A DNA stretch of 38,656 nucleotides. Source: Chloroflexota bacterium (GTDB lineage Bacteria; Chloroflexota; Dormibacteria; CF-121). Position 1 is the first letter of the stretch; each line of letters starts with the position of its first letter. Of this stretch, positions 22,972 to 32,374 are shown piece after piece. Position numbers and translations under genes: made by a program. The DNA is taken from the NCBI GenBank assembly GCA_005880615.1, contig VBID01000123.1, positions 1 to 38,656 of the forward strand. Direction: 5' to 3'. The notes beneath the pieces are model-generated. The model was not told the origin of the DNA. It saw only the letters and a list, made by a program, of their open reading frames with translations, and ran no database searches.

Positions 22972-24248
22972 CGCCGCTCGCCGGCGCCTACGCCGAGAAG
23001 CCGTTCTGGTGGGACGACGCCGGTCAGCAAGCCCTGCCGGAGCAACGCCCCCCAGACTCGGCCGACGCCGTCATCATCGGGGGCGGCTACACGGGCGTGG
23101 TGGCCGGCTGGGAGCTGGCGCGCCGGGGCCAGGTGGCCGTCGTCCTGGAGCAAGAGCACCTGGGGTTCGGCGCCAGCACTCGAAACGGCGGGATGGTGCT
23201 CCCCGGGTTCAAGGCGGGGCTACAAACGCTGCTCCGGAAGTTCGGCGAGCGCGGGCTGGCCCTGGCTCGATACAGCCTCGATGCGGTGGGGCTGGTCGAG
23301 CGAACCATCGCCCAGCAGGGCATTGACTGCGGGTATCAGCCCAGCGGGCATCTCGAGCTCGCCTATCGGCCGTCGCACGCCGCCGCCCTTAAGGCCTCCC
23401 TCCCGGCCCAGGCCAGGGTCTTTGGCGACCGGGTTCGGTTCCTGGAGCGCGACCAGCTGGAGGCCGAGATCGGTTCCAGCGCGTACCATGGCGGGCTGCT
23501 GGTGGAGATAGGCGGGGGGCTGCAGCCGGCCAAATACCATGCCGGCCTGGTGCGAGCGGCACGCCGCGCCGGGGCCATCATCTGCGAGCGAACGCCGGCC
23601 ACCGGCCTGACGCGCTTGCCGGGTGGCGGGTTTCAGGTAGTCACTCCGGGGGGGTCAGTGTCTGCCGCGCATGTCCTGCTGGCCACCAATGGGTACACAA
23701 CCGGGCTGGTACCCGCCATCCAGCGGCGGGTGCTGCCGGTGGGGAGCTACCTGATTGCCACCGAACCGCTGGAACCCGCCCTGGCGCGTACCCTCAGCCC
23801 GCGTGGCCGGATGTTCTTCGACACGAAAAATTTTCTCTATTACTGGCGGCTGCTGGAGGATCATCGGATGCTTTTTGGCGGGCGCGCCAGCTTTGCCCCC
23901 ACCACCGTTGCCCGGGCCCGCGATTGGCTCTACAAAGCCATGCTGCGGGTCCACCCGCAGCTGGGCGGGGTGCGGGTGACCCACGCCTGGGGTGGGCGGC
24001 TGGGCTTCAGCCTCGACCGGCTGCCGCACATCGGGAGGATCGACGGCATCACCTACGCGCTGGCCTATTGCGGCACCGGTGTCGCCATGGCCACCGCCTT
24101 CGGCCGGCAGGCGGCCGCCTTCATCAGCGGCGAGCCGCTGCCCGCCTTCCTGACCATGGACTTCCCGCCAGTCCCGCTCTATCGCGGCACGCCCTGGTTC
24201 TTGCCGGCGGTTGGTCTCTACTACCAGTGGCGCGACGCGATGAGTTGA
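22968..24248 (+). CDS. FAD-dependent oxidoreductase of the DAO family
   Basis: This 426-residue flavoprotein resembles gamma-glutamylputrescine oxidase (PuuB/OrdL) and other D-amino-acid-oxidase-like enzymes. The dinucleotide fold is clear (DAVIIGGGYTGVVAGWELARRG, then VVLEQEHLGFGASTRNGG). Also seen are YQPSGHLELAY, a second nucleotide stretch HVLLATNGYTTGLVPAIQRRV, and the C-terminal GRIDGITYALAYCGTGVAMATAFG of the family. It would oxidise an amine or amino acid with oxygen or another acceptor; the substrate is unknown. GTG 22968 overlaps the adk stop, so the two are coupled despite unrelated roles. Confidence 0.88.
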   Translation: MTPLAGAYAEKPFWWDDAGQQALPEQRPPDSADAVIIGGGYTGVVAGWELARRGQVAVVLEQEHLGFGASTRNGGMVLPGFKAGLQTLLRKFGERGLALARYSLDAVGLVERTIAQQGIDCGYQPSGHLELAYRPSHAAALKASLPAQARVFGDRVRFLERDQLEAEIGSSAYHGGLLVEIGGGLQPAKYHAGLVRAARRAGAIICERTPATGLTRLPGGGFQVVTPGGSVSAAHVLLATNGYTTGLVPAIQRRVLPVGSYLIATEPLEPALARTLSPRGRMFFDTKNFLYYWRLLEDHRMLFGGRASFAPTTVARARDWLYKAMLRVHPQLGGVRVTHAWGGRLGFSLDRLPHIGRIDGITYALAYCGTGVAMATAFGRQAAAFISGEPLPAFLTMDFPPVPLYRGTPWFLPAVGLYYQWRDAMS

Positions 24249-24291
24249 TTCCAACTGGCGCGACCTGAGATCGCGCGGCTAGACTGGCCTG

Positions 24292-25950
24292 ATGGCAGCC
24301 GCGCCCTCGTTCTCGCGCACGCGCAACCCGTGGTTCATGCTCCTGATCCTGTGCCTCGGGTTCTTCATGATCCTGCTCGACCTGACCATCGTCAACATAG
24401 CCATCCCGAGCATGATCGACAACCTGCACGCCAGCCTGGATCAGATCCTGTGGGTGCTAAACGCCTACATCCTGACGTACGCGGTGCTGCTCATCACCGC
24501 CGGCCGGCTGGGCGACATGTTCGGGCCCAAGCTGATGTTCCTCTGCGGGCTCGCCGTCTTCACGCTGGCCTCCATTGCCTGCAGCCTGGCGCCCACGCCG
24601 GGCGTCCTGATCGCCGCCCGGATCGCGCAGGGCGTTGGGGGCGCCATCCTGACGCCGCAGACGTTGAGCATGCTGACCAATATCTTCCCGCCGGAGCGGC
24701 GGGGGGCCGCGTTTGGCGTATGGGGCGCGGTGGCCGGGGTGGCGTCCGTCACGGGTCCCACCCTGGGCGGCTTCCTGGTCACCAACTACGACTGGCGGGC
24801 CGTCTTCTGGGTCAACGTCCCGGTGGGCGTGGCCGCGCTGGCGCTGGGTGCCTGGTACCTGCCCGAGCTGCGCTTCAACCGCCGGCACAGCCTGGACGTG
24901 GTGGGCGTGCTGCTGATCAGTGCCGCGCTCTTCTTGGGGGTCTTCGGGCTGATCGAAGGCCAACGCTACCATTGGGGCCCGCTGACCGAGACCGCCAGCT
25001 TTGACGTCGCCGGCGGCCACTGGGGCCTGATCAGCATCCCGACGACCTTCGTCCTCGGTGTCGTGCTGCTGGGCCTCTTCGTTCTCTGGGAGCGGCGCCG
25101 GGAAGAACCGCTGGTGCCATTTGCCCTCTTCCGGCAGCGCAATTTCACGATTGGCAACCTGTTGGCGGCCATCGTCTCCTTCGGAATGATGGGTCTCTTC
25201 CTCCCACTGACGATCTTTCTCCAGTCGGTGCTGGGATTCAGTGCGCTCAAGGCCGGGCTGACCTTCGCTCCCATGTCATTGGTGTCCATGGTGGTGGCGC
25301 CCATCGCCGGCCGCTTGAGTGACCGCTACGGTGGGAAGTACATCCTGATCGGCGGGCTGACGCTCTTCGCCTCGGGGATGGGCCTGGTGCTCTGGTCCGC
25401 CTCACTGACGGCCACGCAGTTCACCTTCACGATCCCGACCATGGTGGCGGGGCTGGGCCTGGGCTGCACATTCGCCCCCATGACCACGGTGACCATGCGA
25501 CGGGTGGAGGGCCGCATGGCCGGCGCCGCCTCCGGCGTCCTGAACACCATCCGGCAGGTGGGCGGCGCCATCGGCAGCGCGGCGGTAGGCGCCATTCTCC
25601 AGAACGAGCTCGCCTCGCAATTGACCGTCCAGGCGGAGGCCTTCGCCAGCCGCATCCCGGCTGCCTTTCGCAGCCAGTTCATCGCCGGGTTCTCTGGCGC
25701 CGGCAGCGCCCTCGAGGTGGGGCCGCGCCGCACCGTAACGCTCCCACCCGGCCTGTCACCCCAGACCGCGCAGACCATCCGCCAAGCCGCCCACGATGCG
25801 TTTGCCACGGCGTACCTGAATGCGATGCGGCCATCGCTGCTGGTTCCCATCGCCGTGCTGCTGGGCGGCGCCGCCCTGGGAACCTTGATCGTGCGGCGCA
25901 AGCGATTCGAGACCCCGGTGGCCCAGCAGGCGGCATCCGCCGCCAGCTGA
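24292..25950 (+). CDS. MFS multidrug exporter, DHA2 (EmrB/QacA) family
   Basis: This is a proton-driven efflux pump of 552 residues, the length expected for 14 spans. The family motif [17 protein letters not shown] in span one, the loop [13 protein letters not shown] (motif A), [15 protein letters not shown], and the motif C region [17 protein letters not shown] are all visible. The N- and C-termini are cytoplasmic and short. A TAGACT box lies about six bases before the ATG with no SD, so it is probably leaderless. No regulator is adjacent. The LON-domain gene starts 11 bases after its stop. Confidence 0.93.
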   Translation: MAAAPSFSRTRNPWFMLLILCLGFFMILLDLTIVNIAIPSMIDNLHASLDQILWVLNAYILTYAVLLITAGRLGDMFGPKLMFLCGLAVFTLASIACSLAPTPGVLIAARIAQGVGGAILTPQTLSMLTNIFPPERRGAAFGVWGAVAGVASVTGPTLGGFLVTNYDWRAVFWVNVPVGVAALALGAWYLPELRFNRRHSLDVVGVLLISAALFLGVFGLIEGQRYHWGPLTETASFDVAGGHWGLISIPTTFVLGVVLLGLFVLWERRREEPLVPFALFRQRNFTIGNLLAAIVSFGMMGLFLPLTIFLQSVLGFSALKAGLTFAPMSLVSMVVAPIAGRLSDRYGGKYILIGGLTLFASGMGLVLWSASLTATQFTFTIPTMVAGLGLGCTFAPMTTVTMRRVEGRMAGAASGVLNTIRQVGGAIGSAAVGAILQNELASQLTVQAEAFASRIPAAFRSQFIAGFSGAGSALEVGPRRTVTLPPGLSPQTAQTIRQAAHDAFATAYLNAMRPSLLVPIAVLLGGAALGTLIVRRKRFETPVAQQAASAAS

Positions 25951-25961
25951 CGAAATTATCG

Positions 25962-26612
25962 ATGGCGCACTGGCTGCCGCTCTTCCCGCTCAACACGGTG
26001 TTGTTTCCGCACCTGCCCCTCCCGCTGCACGTCTTCGAGGACCGCTACCGGGTCATGATCTCGGACTGCCTGGAGGCCGGCCACAGTTTCGGCGTGGTTG
26101 CCATCCGCGAGGGGTTGGAGACCGGTCCCGCCCTGCCCTATGACATCGGCACCCTGGCCAAGATCGTGCAGATCGACCGGATGGAGGACGGCCGGATGAA
26201 CCTCCTGGTGTCCGGCGCTTCCCGCTTTCGGATCGTGGAGACCGCCACCGACCGGCCCTATTTACGGGCGAGGATCGAAATCCTCCCCGAAGCCGGCGAC
26301 GAGGTGGCCGGGATCGGCGAGCTCACAGACGCGGCGGCCACTGCCTTTCGCCAGTATTCGAACCTGCTGCGAGAGCTGGTCAACGAGAAGCCCGAGGCGT
26401 TCGAGCCGCCGATGGATCCCGAGCTGCTGTCCTACCTGGTCGCCGGCACCCTTACCCTGCAGCTGCCCCAAAAACAGGCGCTGCTGCAGTACTCGCGGAC
26501 CGACGAGCGGCTGCGCGCCGAGCTGGCCCTGCTCCGGCGCGAGCTCACCCTGCTGCGGGAGATGCTGCGCCAGAAGCAGGCAGGCGTCGCCGGGCGAGCA
26601 TCGCTCAACTAG
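25962..26612 (+). CDS. LON substrate-binding domain protein
   Basis: The 216 residues consist of a stand-alone LON N-terminal (PUA-like) domain without ATPase or protease parts. It starts LPLFPLNTVLFPHLPLPLHVFEDRYRVMI, which is the family signature, then GVVAIREG and VGGASRFRIVE-like strands, and ends in a helical bundle (LLQYSRTDERLRAELALLRRELTLLREMLRQ). Stand-alone LON-N proteins are widespread and of unknown function. The gene follows the MFS exporter after 11 bases and may be co-transcribed. Confidence 0.88.
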   Translation: MAHWLPLFPLNTVLFPHLPLPLHVFEDRYRVMISDCLEAGHSFGVVAIREGLETGPALPYDIGTLAKIVQIDRMEDGRMNLLVSGASRFRIVETATDRPYLRARIEILPEAGDEVAGIGELTDAAATAFRQYSNLLRELVNEKPEAFEPPMDPELLSYLVAGTLTLQLPQKQALLQYSRTDERLRAELALLRRELTLLREMLRQKQAGVAGRASLN

Positions 26613-26644
26613 CGAGCACAACGCTGACCTGCTTGGCTCGAGCT

Positions 26645-26680
26645 TCTCCCTCCGGTTGCGGGGAGGGCAGGGAGGGGGCG
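26645..26680 (-). terminator. C-rich/G-rich hairpin, dispersed repeat copy B
   Basis: Read on the minus strand, this matches copy A at 19132-19161 (CCCCCTCCCTGCCCTCCCCG then CAACCGGAGGGAG). It lies between convergent genes, the LON protein and the anti-sigma factor, as a bidirectional terminator might. The stem is less perfect than in copy A. Confidence 0.4.
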
Positions 26681-26746
26681 TTTCGAGAGGATCGAGCCCG
26701 AGCCAGATGAGTAGACCGGAGCCCTCCTTGGCTCGGTGGACCCGGC

Positions 26747-27901
26747 CTAGTACAGGTCCAGGACCAGGCGCGGTGGTCCGGTCAGGGTGAAGGCCTTGAC
26801 CTGCACGGCGCGGGCCAGGTCGACCGTAAACACCAGGTCGTTGCCTTGCTGGACGGCGGGTTCGACTCCGGCGAGCCGCACCGTGCGGAGGCCGCCCACG
26901 GGGGTACCGGCTCCGGTCGTGTCTTTGAAGGTGACGACCAGGTGCTGGGCGTCGGGCTGGGTGACGGTCATGGCCGGTAGGCCTTGCCCGTTCATGTCGA
27001 AGACCAGGCGGGTGAAACGAGGATCTGCGGTGCCCAGCCGGATCCGGAAGACCTGGTCCCCCGCCACCCCGTCCCCCAGGGTGGCGATGGCGGCAGGGGC
27101 CGACGCCGTGGGGGTGATTGAGGCCGACGGCGAGGGCGCGCGGCTGGGTTTGACGCTGGCGGCTGTTGAGGTCCTGGGGCTGGCCGACGCCGGATGCGAT
27201 GGGGATGGCGGGGTACGAAACGCCGTCAGGAGTCCGCCATCCACATACAGCAGACCGGCCAGCACGACGCAGGCCGCGGCCACCAGGCCGACCGAGACGC
27301 GGGTCATGGTCGCCACCCGGGCCTCGCGGCGGGCGTCCGGCTCAAGGGGGGGTGATTCCTCGGCCTTGGTCTCTTCCCCTATCGGCCTGGCCTCCTCGCG
27401 GTGCGAATCGAGGGCGACTTCATGAACGGGCGTGGAAATCGCGTCCTCCAGCGGGAAGAGCGACTGGGTAGGTAGCGGAGGCGGGGGTGGAGGCGGTGGT
27501 GATGGCTGATCCGCAATCGCCGGGCGACCCAGCGCCGCCGGAGCCTCTCTGGTGCTGGCCTCCCATCGAGGAAGCTCGAAGCGGGTGGGCTCCGGTCGTG
27601 GCTCGGCAGTTACCAGCGTGCCCTCCATCGGCCCCAAGGCGAGGTCAGGGTCGGTGCGCAGGCCCTCTGGGATGGCCCACGTATAGGCGTCCCGCAGGAC
27701 GCTCGGAGGGATGGAGGCGATCGGCAGCCGATCCACCCGGACGACGATCTCGCGAAACTCTTCGACCCGATCGCGGCAGACATCGCAGCTCTTTAGGTGA
27801 TCGAGGGCCCACTCCAGGTCCTTGCTCTCCAGGCGATCGTCGAGGACCGCGCTGGGGGAGATGCGGGTACAGCGCCCGCGCTCAGAACTTGATGTAGTCA
27901 T
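26747..27901 (-). CDS. Anti-sigma factor with zinc-finger N-terminus and AMIN domain
   Basis: This 384-residue membrane protein has a cytoplasmic anti-sigma-type zinc finger at the N-terminus (H35, C39, C42 in ALDHLKSCDVC). A long Pro-rich cytoplasmic region has a run of prolines near 134-143. A single span lies at about 202-220, followed by a Ser/Thr/Pro-rich stalk and a C-terminal AMIN-like domain (about 283-384: FRIRLGTADPRFTRLVFDM...VTFKDT...GPPRLVLDLY). AMIN domains bind peptidoglycan in AmiC and PilQ. The ATG at 27901 lies inside the 3' end of the sigma gene (20-base overlap), so the pair is coupled. The inference is that it holds the sigma factor inactive until a cell-wall signal reaches the AMIN domain. 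Confidence 0.78.
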   Translation of the reverse strand: MTTSSSERGRCTRISPSAVLDDRLESKDLEWALDHLKSCDVCRDRVEEFREIVVRVDRLPIASIPPSVLRDAYTWAIPEGLRTDPDLALGPMEGTLVTAEPRPEPTRFELPRWEASTREAPAALGRPAIADQPSPPPPPPPPLPTQSLFPLEDAISTPVHEVALDSHREEARPIGEETKAEESPPLEPDARREARVATMTRVSVGLVAAACVVLAGLLYVDGGLLTAFRTPPSPSHPASASPRTSTAASVKPSRAPSPSASITPTASAPAAIATLGDGVAGDQVFRIRLGTADPRFTRLVFDMNGQGLPAMTVTQPDAQHLVVTFKDTTGAGTPVGGLRTVRLAGVEPAVQQGNDLVFTVDLARAVQVKAFTLTGPPRLVLDLY

Positions 27902-28403
27902 AGATCTCTGAGAGCTCGGCCCGTCCACGGTCCAGGGCGTGGACCAGCTTCCGCTCCGGAACACCCAGGACGTAGCTCATCTCCGGGTACGACAGGTGGA
28001 CGAAGTCGCGAAGGAGAACGGTCGCCCGCTCCTCGAACGCCAGGGCCGCCAGTGCCCGTTGCACGGTATCGCGGCGCAGGGCCTTGCGCGCGTCCGCATC
28101 CGGGAAGCCCTCCAGCAGGAGGGTGCCGGCTGATCGGCGCCCGAACCACCGCCGGGGGCGGACCAGGTCTCGGCAGCGCTGGGTAGCCACCCGGAGTAAT
28201 TCGGCTCGCAACCCGGCGGGGGCCGCCCCCCGGCGCTCGGCGATCTCACGAAAGGTTTCGCACGTGATGCCGCCCGCTTCGTCGATGCGGTCGGTCAGGC
28301 GGGCGACATAGTTCAGCAGGATGGCGAAATCACTGGCGAACGCCCGCTCGAGCGGCGTCCCGACCGTGGTGCCCACCGGTGCTTCAACGTGAACTTGATC
28401 CAT
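27882..28403 (-). CDS. ECF-like RNA polymerase sigma factor
   Basis: This protein of 173 residues has weak region 2 (FAILLNYVARLTDRIDEAGGIT, RCRDLVRPRRWFG) and a clear region 4 (VQRALAALAFEERATVLLRDFVHLSYPEMSYVLGVPERKLVHALDRGRAELSEI). Region 2 is shortened and lacks the usual -10 melting motif, so it may be a distant ECF sigma or a sigma-like regulator. ATG 28403 is chosen because MDQVHVEAP begins there; the longer frame upstream has no support. The anti-sigma gene overlaps its 3' end, the usual layout for a sigma/anti-sigma switch. Confidence 0.75.
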   Translation of the reverse strand: MDQVHVEAPVGTTVGTPLERAFASDFAILLNYVARLTDRIDEAGGITCETFREIAERRGAAPAGLRAELLRVATQRCRDLVRPRRWFGRRSAGTLLLEGFPDADARKALRRDTVQRALAALAFEERATVLLRDFVHLSYPEMSYVLGVPERKLVHALDRGRAELSEIYDYIKF

Positions 28404-28517
28404 GAGTGCAGCGGGGTCGGATGACTGGATGCAGTCTAGTGACGATCCGGGCAAACGTCAACTCAGGCCTAGCGAAGTTCCGGAGTACCGGGTCCGGCCG
28501 CGAGATCCCGAGCCCGG

Positions 28518-28982
28518 CTACGGGCCGATGGAGGGCACCGGGAGTGGCGGCAGCGTGGGAACCGCCGAGGTTGGCTGGGTCGCCGGGCTCGGCACCGGCG
28601 CGCTGGAGGCCACAGGGAGTGTCGGCACCGTCGAATTCTGCGCAGTTGGGTTGGCCGGCGCTGGGGCCGATCGAGATGGTGGCGCGGTGTCGTCCTCGAC
28701 ATCGCCGGGGGGCTCGCCGGGTGGATAGTTGGCACCCGTCGGTCCGGTCTTGGGCAGGACGCCCACCAGCCGCGGGTTGCCTGACGAGATAGATGGACCC
28801 GGCGTCGCCGGCGGCGGGCTGGCGCCGATGGGCGGCGACGCCGGCCGGAGGCTGGTTGGCGGCGGGGAAGGCCTGGTCAAGGCGACCACGGCCAGTACGA
28901 TGGCCGCCACCCAGAGGAGAACGACCATGCCGATCAGCGCTCGCCGAATGCCTTCACTCGGCTCCCGCGGCCAGGCCTGCAT
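28518..28982 (-). CDS. Membrane-anchored Pro-rich protein, unknown
   Basis: The 154-residue protein has a short cytoplasmic N-terminus (MQAWPREPSEGIRR), one membrane span (about 15-36, ALIGMVVLLWVAAIVLAVVAL) and then only low-complexity sequence of Pro, Ser, Thr and Ala (RPSPPPTSLRPASPP...). The tail resembles extracellular stalks or wall-spanning regions. No domain or family is recognised. It lies just upstream of the sigma gene on the same strand, with a 114-base gap, and may belong to the same envelope-stress locus. Confidence 0.55.
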   Translation of the reverse strand: MQAWPREPSEGIRRALIGMVVLLWVAAIVLAVVALTRPSPPPTSLRPASPPIGASPPPATPGPSISSGNPRLVGVLPKTGPTGANYPPGEPPGDVEDDTAPPSRSAPAPANPTAQNSTVPTLPVASSAPVPSPATQPTSAVPTLPPLPVPSIGP

Positions 28983-29064
28983 GTCAGCTTCAATTAAAGG
29001 TTATATCCGTTGGGGGACAAGGGACCCTGGGACACCTGTCCCGAAAGCGGCCGGGTGGTCCCGG

Positions 29065-29790
29065 CTACGAGCCCGGCAGAACCTCGAGCAGGTCCCCCTC
29101 CGCGTACAGCTGGCGGACAGCATCGGCCAGGGTTCCAAACAGCGGGATGGGAAGACCGATATCCGCCACCAGGAGCCGGCCGGTCGCGGGACTGGCCGCG
29201 AGAGCCGGCTTGGGCAGACCGAGCGTCACGGTCCAATCGGCCTGGATGCAGGTCTCCCGGCCGGCTCCGCTGTCGGCGTCGAGTCCAGATGGGAGGTCGA
29301 TCGCCAGCACCGGGATGCCGGCCTGGTTGATGGCGTGAATCATGGCGGCGACCTCGGCCCGCAGGGGCAGCTGGATCCCCGTGCCGAGCAGGCCATCCAG
29401 CACCAGGTCGCCCGCCGGCAGCGGGGTGTGGGAGGCATCCCGCACAGCGATCCCAAGACGCTCGACCGTCTGACGGTGACGCGCGGCCAGGGGGCTGAGC
29501 CGCTGGTTGGCGCGCATCCAGACCTGGACCACGGCGCCTCGCTGGAAGAGGAAGCGCGCCGCCGCCAGCGCGTCGCCGCCATTGTTGCCTCCCCCCGCCG
29601 CCACCACCACCCGTTTGCCCTGCACCCCGTCGAGCACGGCGACCGCGGCGCGAGCGACCTGGAAGCCGGCGATCTCCATGAGCTGTGTGGTGTCGATCGC
29701 GTACGCACTGCTGGCTGCGGCATCGATGGCGCGCATGGCCTCGGCGGGTAGGCTGGGCAGCTGCCCCATCGGGACCCGGGGGAGGTTCAC
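29065..29790 (-). CDS. nnrE: NAD(P)H-hydrate epimerase (YjeF N-terminal type)
   Basis: This enzyme epimerises damaged NAD(P)HX, the hydrated cofactor, as the first half of its repair. The 241 residues form a YjeF-N Rossmann-like domain with VVVAAGGGNNGGDALAAARFL, LVLDGLLGTGIQLPL, VLAIDLPSGLDADSG and VTLGLPKPAL, all family marks. The dehydratase half (NnrD), often fused in bacteria, is absent here, so it must be encoded elsewhere. The GTG start overlaps the stop of the SAM hydrolase (GTGA), so the two are coupled. Confidence 0.9.
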   Translation of the reverse strand: MNLPRVPMGQLPSLPAEAMRAIDAAASSAYAIDTTQLMEIAGFQVARAAVAVLDGVQGKRVVVAAGGGNNGGDALAAARFLFQRGAVVQVWMRANQRLSPLAARHRQTVERLGIAVRDASHTPLPAGDLVLDGLLGTGIQLPLRAEVAAMIHAINQAGIPVLAIDLPSGLDADSGAGRETCIQADWTVTLGLPKPALAASPATGRLLVADIGLPIPLFGTLADAVRQLYAEGDLLEVLPGS

Positions 29791-30545
29791 GTCACGATGA
29801 TCGCGTCGCCGGGGCTGGCATGCAGGCGATCGGCGGCCGATCCCTCTCGGATGGCGACCTCGACCCGCGAGGCGCTCCCCGCGATCACCACGAGTTCGCC
29901 GGCGGAGGCGTCCCCGTAGGTCCGCACGCCGCGGACCGCCACGCCGTTGACGGCATGGATGCGGCCTACGCTGCTGGCCGGCAGGTTGGTGATGATGTTG
30001 CCGAACCGGTCGCAGTGGAGGATGTGGGCCCGCCAGCCTTCTCCCACCCGAGTCGCCCAGGCTTCATCCAGCTTGCTGGGCGTCGCGAGCGGTGCGCCCA
30101 ACCGTTCCAGCGGGGTACCCCCGGCCAGTTGCGCCGCGGCCGGAGCGAAAACGTCCCGGCCATGGAAGGTGGCGCTGGCCGAGGTGGGGACGGCAAGCGC
30201 CACCGCGTGGGCCACAATCCGTTCCAGCACGAACGTGAAGAGCCCGTTATCCGGACCGACGAAGAAGTGTTCACCGCCGGCCATGGCGATGGCGGGCCGG
30301 GCACTGCCCACGCCGGGATCGACCACCGCCAGGTGCACCGTGCCGGCCGGAAACGAACTCCAGGCGCTGTCCAGCAGGAAGGCCCCCTGGAGGACGGCAA
30401 ACGGCTGGACGTCGTGCGTGATGTCGACCAGGTTGGTCCGCGGATTTTGCCGCAGGATCACACCCTTCATGGCGCCCACGTAGGCGTCCTGGGTGCCGAA
30501 GTCGCTGAGCAGGGTAACGATGCCGCTCGGCTTGACGCCCGCCAT
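29787..30545 (-). CDS. SAM hydroxide adenosyltransferase (DUF62)
   Basis: This is an S-adenosyl-L-methionine hydrolase of the chlorinase/fluorinase superfamily, 252 residues. It opens with IVTLLSDFGTQDAYVGAMKGVI and contains DITHDVQPF, AVVDPGVGSARP, VGPDNGLF and FHGRDVFAP. The Asp-Arg-His triad that activates water in the DUF62 group is visible as D76, R83 and H128, with the same 7-residue D-R spacing as in the archaeal enzyme. The product would be adenosine plus methionine. The ATG at 30545 begins the conserved N-terminus; another ATG 12 bases upstream is possible. No SD is seen. Confidence 0.88.
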   Translation of the reverse strand: MAGVKPSGIVTLLSDFGTQDAYVGAMKGVILRQNPRTNLVDITHDVQPFAVLQGAFLLDSAWSSFPAGTVHLAVVDPGVGSARPAIAMAGGEHFFVGPDNGLFTFVLERIVAHAVALAVPTSASATFHGRDVFAPAAAQLAGGTPLERLGAPLATPSKLDEAWATRVGEGWRAHILHCDRFGNIITNLPASSVGRIHAVNGVAVRGVRTYGDASAGELVVIAGSASRVEVAIREGSAADRLHASPGDAIIVT

Positions 30546-30590
30546 GGAGGCGAGCATACCGCCACTACAGCCCGAATCCATCGGGATTAA

Positions 30591-30617
30591 GAAAGAGCCG
30601 CCCCGAAGGGCGGCTCT
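30591..30617 (-). terminator. Intrinsic terminator of groEL
   Basis: Read on the minus strand, AGAGCCGCC (30617-30609) pairs with GGCGGCTCT (30602-30594) as a 9-bp stem around the six-base loop CTTCGG. A short T-rich tract (TTTCTTAA) follows. The hairpin starts 24 bases after the groEL stop and separates groEL from the SAM hydrolase gene. Confidence 0.8.
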
Positions 30618-30640
30618 CTGATGGACGATCGCGGCCGGTC

Positions 30641-32251
30641 TTAGTAGTCGGGCATCTGCGGCGCCGGGGCGTCCCTCTTCTTCTCCGGAATATCGGAAAT
30701 CAGCGCTTCGGTGGTCAGCAGCATGGCGGCGATGCTGGCCGCGTTCTGCAAGGCTGACCGGGTGACCTTGGTCGGGTCCACGATCCCGGCCTTGATCATG
30801 TCGACGTACTCCAGCTTGGCGGCGTCGAAGCCCTGTCCCTTCGGCAGGCTCCTGACCTTCTCCACCACCACCGAGCCTTCGGCGCCCGCGTTGTTGGCGA
30901 TCTGACGCAGCGGCTCCTCCAGCGCGCGCCGGACGAGCGCGACGCCGGTGGCCTCGTCGCCGGTCAGCTTCAGGCTATCGAGCGCCTTCTGGGCATTGAC
31001 CAGGACTACTCCGCCGCCCGGCACGATGCCTTCCTCGACGGCAGCCCGGGTGGCGGACACTGCGTCCTCCATCCGGTGCTTCTTCTCTTTGAGCTCGGTC
31101 TCGGTGGCCGCGCCCACCTTGATCACGGCGACGCCGCCGGCCAGCTTGGCGAGCCGTTCCTGCAGCTTCTCCTTGTCCCAGTCGGATGTGCTTTTGTCGA
31201 TCTCGGCCTTGATCTGGTTGATCCGGCCCTTGATGTCATCCGGCTTGCCATGGCCCTCGATGAGGGTGGTGTCGTCCTTGGTCACCTTGACGCTGCGGGC
31301 CCGGCCGAGCTGGTTCAGCTGGACGGAGTCCAGCTTCAGTCCGAGCTCCTCCGAGATGACCTGGCCACCGCTCAGGATGGCGATATCCTGCAGCATGGCC
31401 TTGCGGCGATCCCCGAAGCCGGGCGCCTTGACGGCCACGGCCGTGAACGTGCCGCGCAACTTGTTGACGATCAGGGTGGCGAGGGCCTCGCCTTCGACGT
31501 CCTCGGCGATGATCAGCAGCGGCCGGCCGCTCTGCACCACCTTCTCCAGCACGGGCAGCAGGTCTGCCACGGCCGAGATCTTCTTCTCGGTGATCAGGAT
31601 GTACGGATCCTCGAGCACGGCTTCCATCCGGGTGGGGTTGGTCACCATGTAGGCGGAGACGTATCCCTTATCGAACTGCATCCCCTCGACCAGCTCGAGC
31701 TCGGTGGTGATGCCCTTGGATTCCTCGACCGTGATCACGCCGTCCTTGCCCACCTTCTCCATGGCGTCGGCCACGGTTTCCCCGATTGCCGGGTCGGCGG
31801 CGGAGATGGACGCGACCTGGGCGATCTTCTCCCGCTCCGAAATCTGGACCGACTGCTCCTTGATCGCCTTGACGGCTTCGTCGACCGCCTTCTGGATGCC
31901 GATCTTGAGCAGCATCGGGTTGGCGCCGGCGGCCACGTTGCGCAGGCCCTCGTTGATGATGGCCGCGGCCAGCACGACCGAGGTGGTGGTACCGTCACCG
32001 GCGATGTCGTTGGTCTTGCTGGCGACTTCTTTCACCAGCTGGGCTCCCATGTTCTCAAAGGGATCCTCGAGCTCGATCTCCTTGGCGATGGTCACCCCGT
32101 CGTTGGTGATGGTCGGGGAGCCGAATTTCTTGTCGAGCACAACGTTCCGGCCCTTGGGGCCGATCGTAATTCGAACCGCGTCGGCAACTTTGTCGACGCC
32201 GCGCTTCAGAGCCGTCCGAGCTTCGACGTCGTATGCCAATTGCTTGGCCAT
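30641..32251 (-). CDS. groEL: Chaperonin GroEL
   Basis: This is the 60-kDa chaperonin that encloses unfolded proteins with GroES, 536 residues. Conserved marks are all present: the N-terminal [55 protein letters not shown], the C-proximal [17 protein letters not shown], and [16 protein letters not shown] near the end. The C-terminus is [10 protein letters not shown], not a Gly-Met-rich tail. No groES lies next to it, so the co-chaperonin is elsewhere. A CIRCE element and a good SD AGGAGG precede the ATG, indicating heat-shock control by HrcA. An intrinsic terminator follows. Confidence 0.97.
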   Translation of the reverse strand: MAKQLAYDVEARTALKRGVDKVADAVRITIGPKGRNVVLDKKFGSPTITNDGVTIAKEIELEDPFENMGAQLVKEVASKTNDIAGDGTTTSVVLAAAIINEGLRNVAAGANPMLLKIGIQKAVDEAVKAIKEQSVQISEREKIAQVASISAADPAIGETVADAMEKVGKDGVITVEESKGITTELELVEGMQFDKGYVSAYMVTNPTRMEAVLEDPYILITEKKISAVADLLPVLEKVVQSGRPLLIIAEDVEGEALATLIVNKLRGTFTAVAVKAPGFGDRRKAMLQDIAILSGGQVISEELGLKLDSVQLNQLGRARSVKVTKDDTTLIEGHGKPDDIKGRINQIKAEIDKSTSDWDKEKLQERLAKLAGGVAVIKVGAATETELKEKKHRMEDAVSATRAAVEEGIVPGGGVVLVNAQKALDSLKLTGDEATGVALVRRALEEPLRQIANNAGAEGSVVVEKVRSLPKGQGFDAAKLEYVDMIKAGIVDPTKVTRSALQNAASIAAMLLTTEALISDIPEKKRDAPAPQMPDY

Positions 32252-32305
32252 TCTCTCGTCCTCCTTCGTGCTGGGTATGTTGGGGTCGCGCTGCTAAGCC
32301 CCCCG

Positions 32306-32335
32306 ATTTTAGCACTCTTGAACCGAGAGTGCTAG
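32306..32335 (-). promoter_or_regulatory. CIRCE operator and groEL promoter
   Basis: TTAGCACTC (32309-32317), nine bases, then GAGTGCTAG (32327-32335) match the CIRCE palindrome with one end mismatch. On the minus strand the operator overlaps a TAAAAT -10 box (32311-32306). HrcA would therefore block the groEL promoter. The divergent zincin gene starts about 85 bases away and could also feel it. Confidence 0.92.
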
Positions 32336-32374
32336 CAGTCGGCCAGGACAAGCGCCAGCCAGCAGGGCGGTCGG

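Noticed and set aside
31076-32335. Large plus-strand ORF opposite groEL (419 codons)
   Set aside because: It is antisense to a fully conserved groEL and has His/Asp/Gly-rich composition typical of GC-rich shadows.
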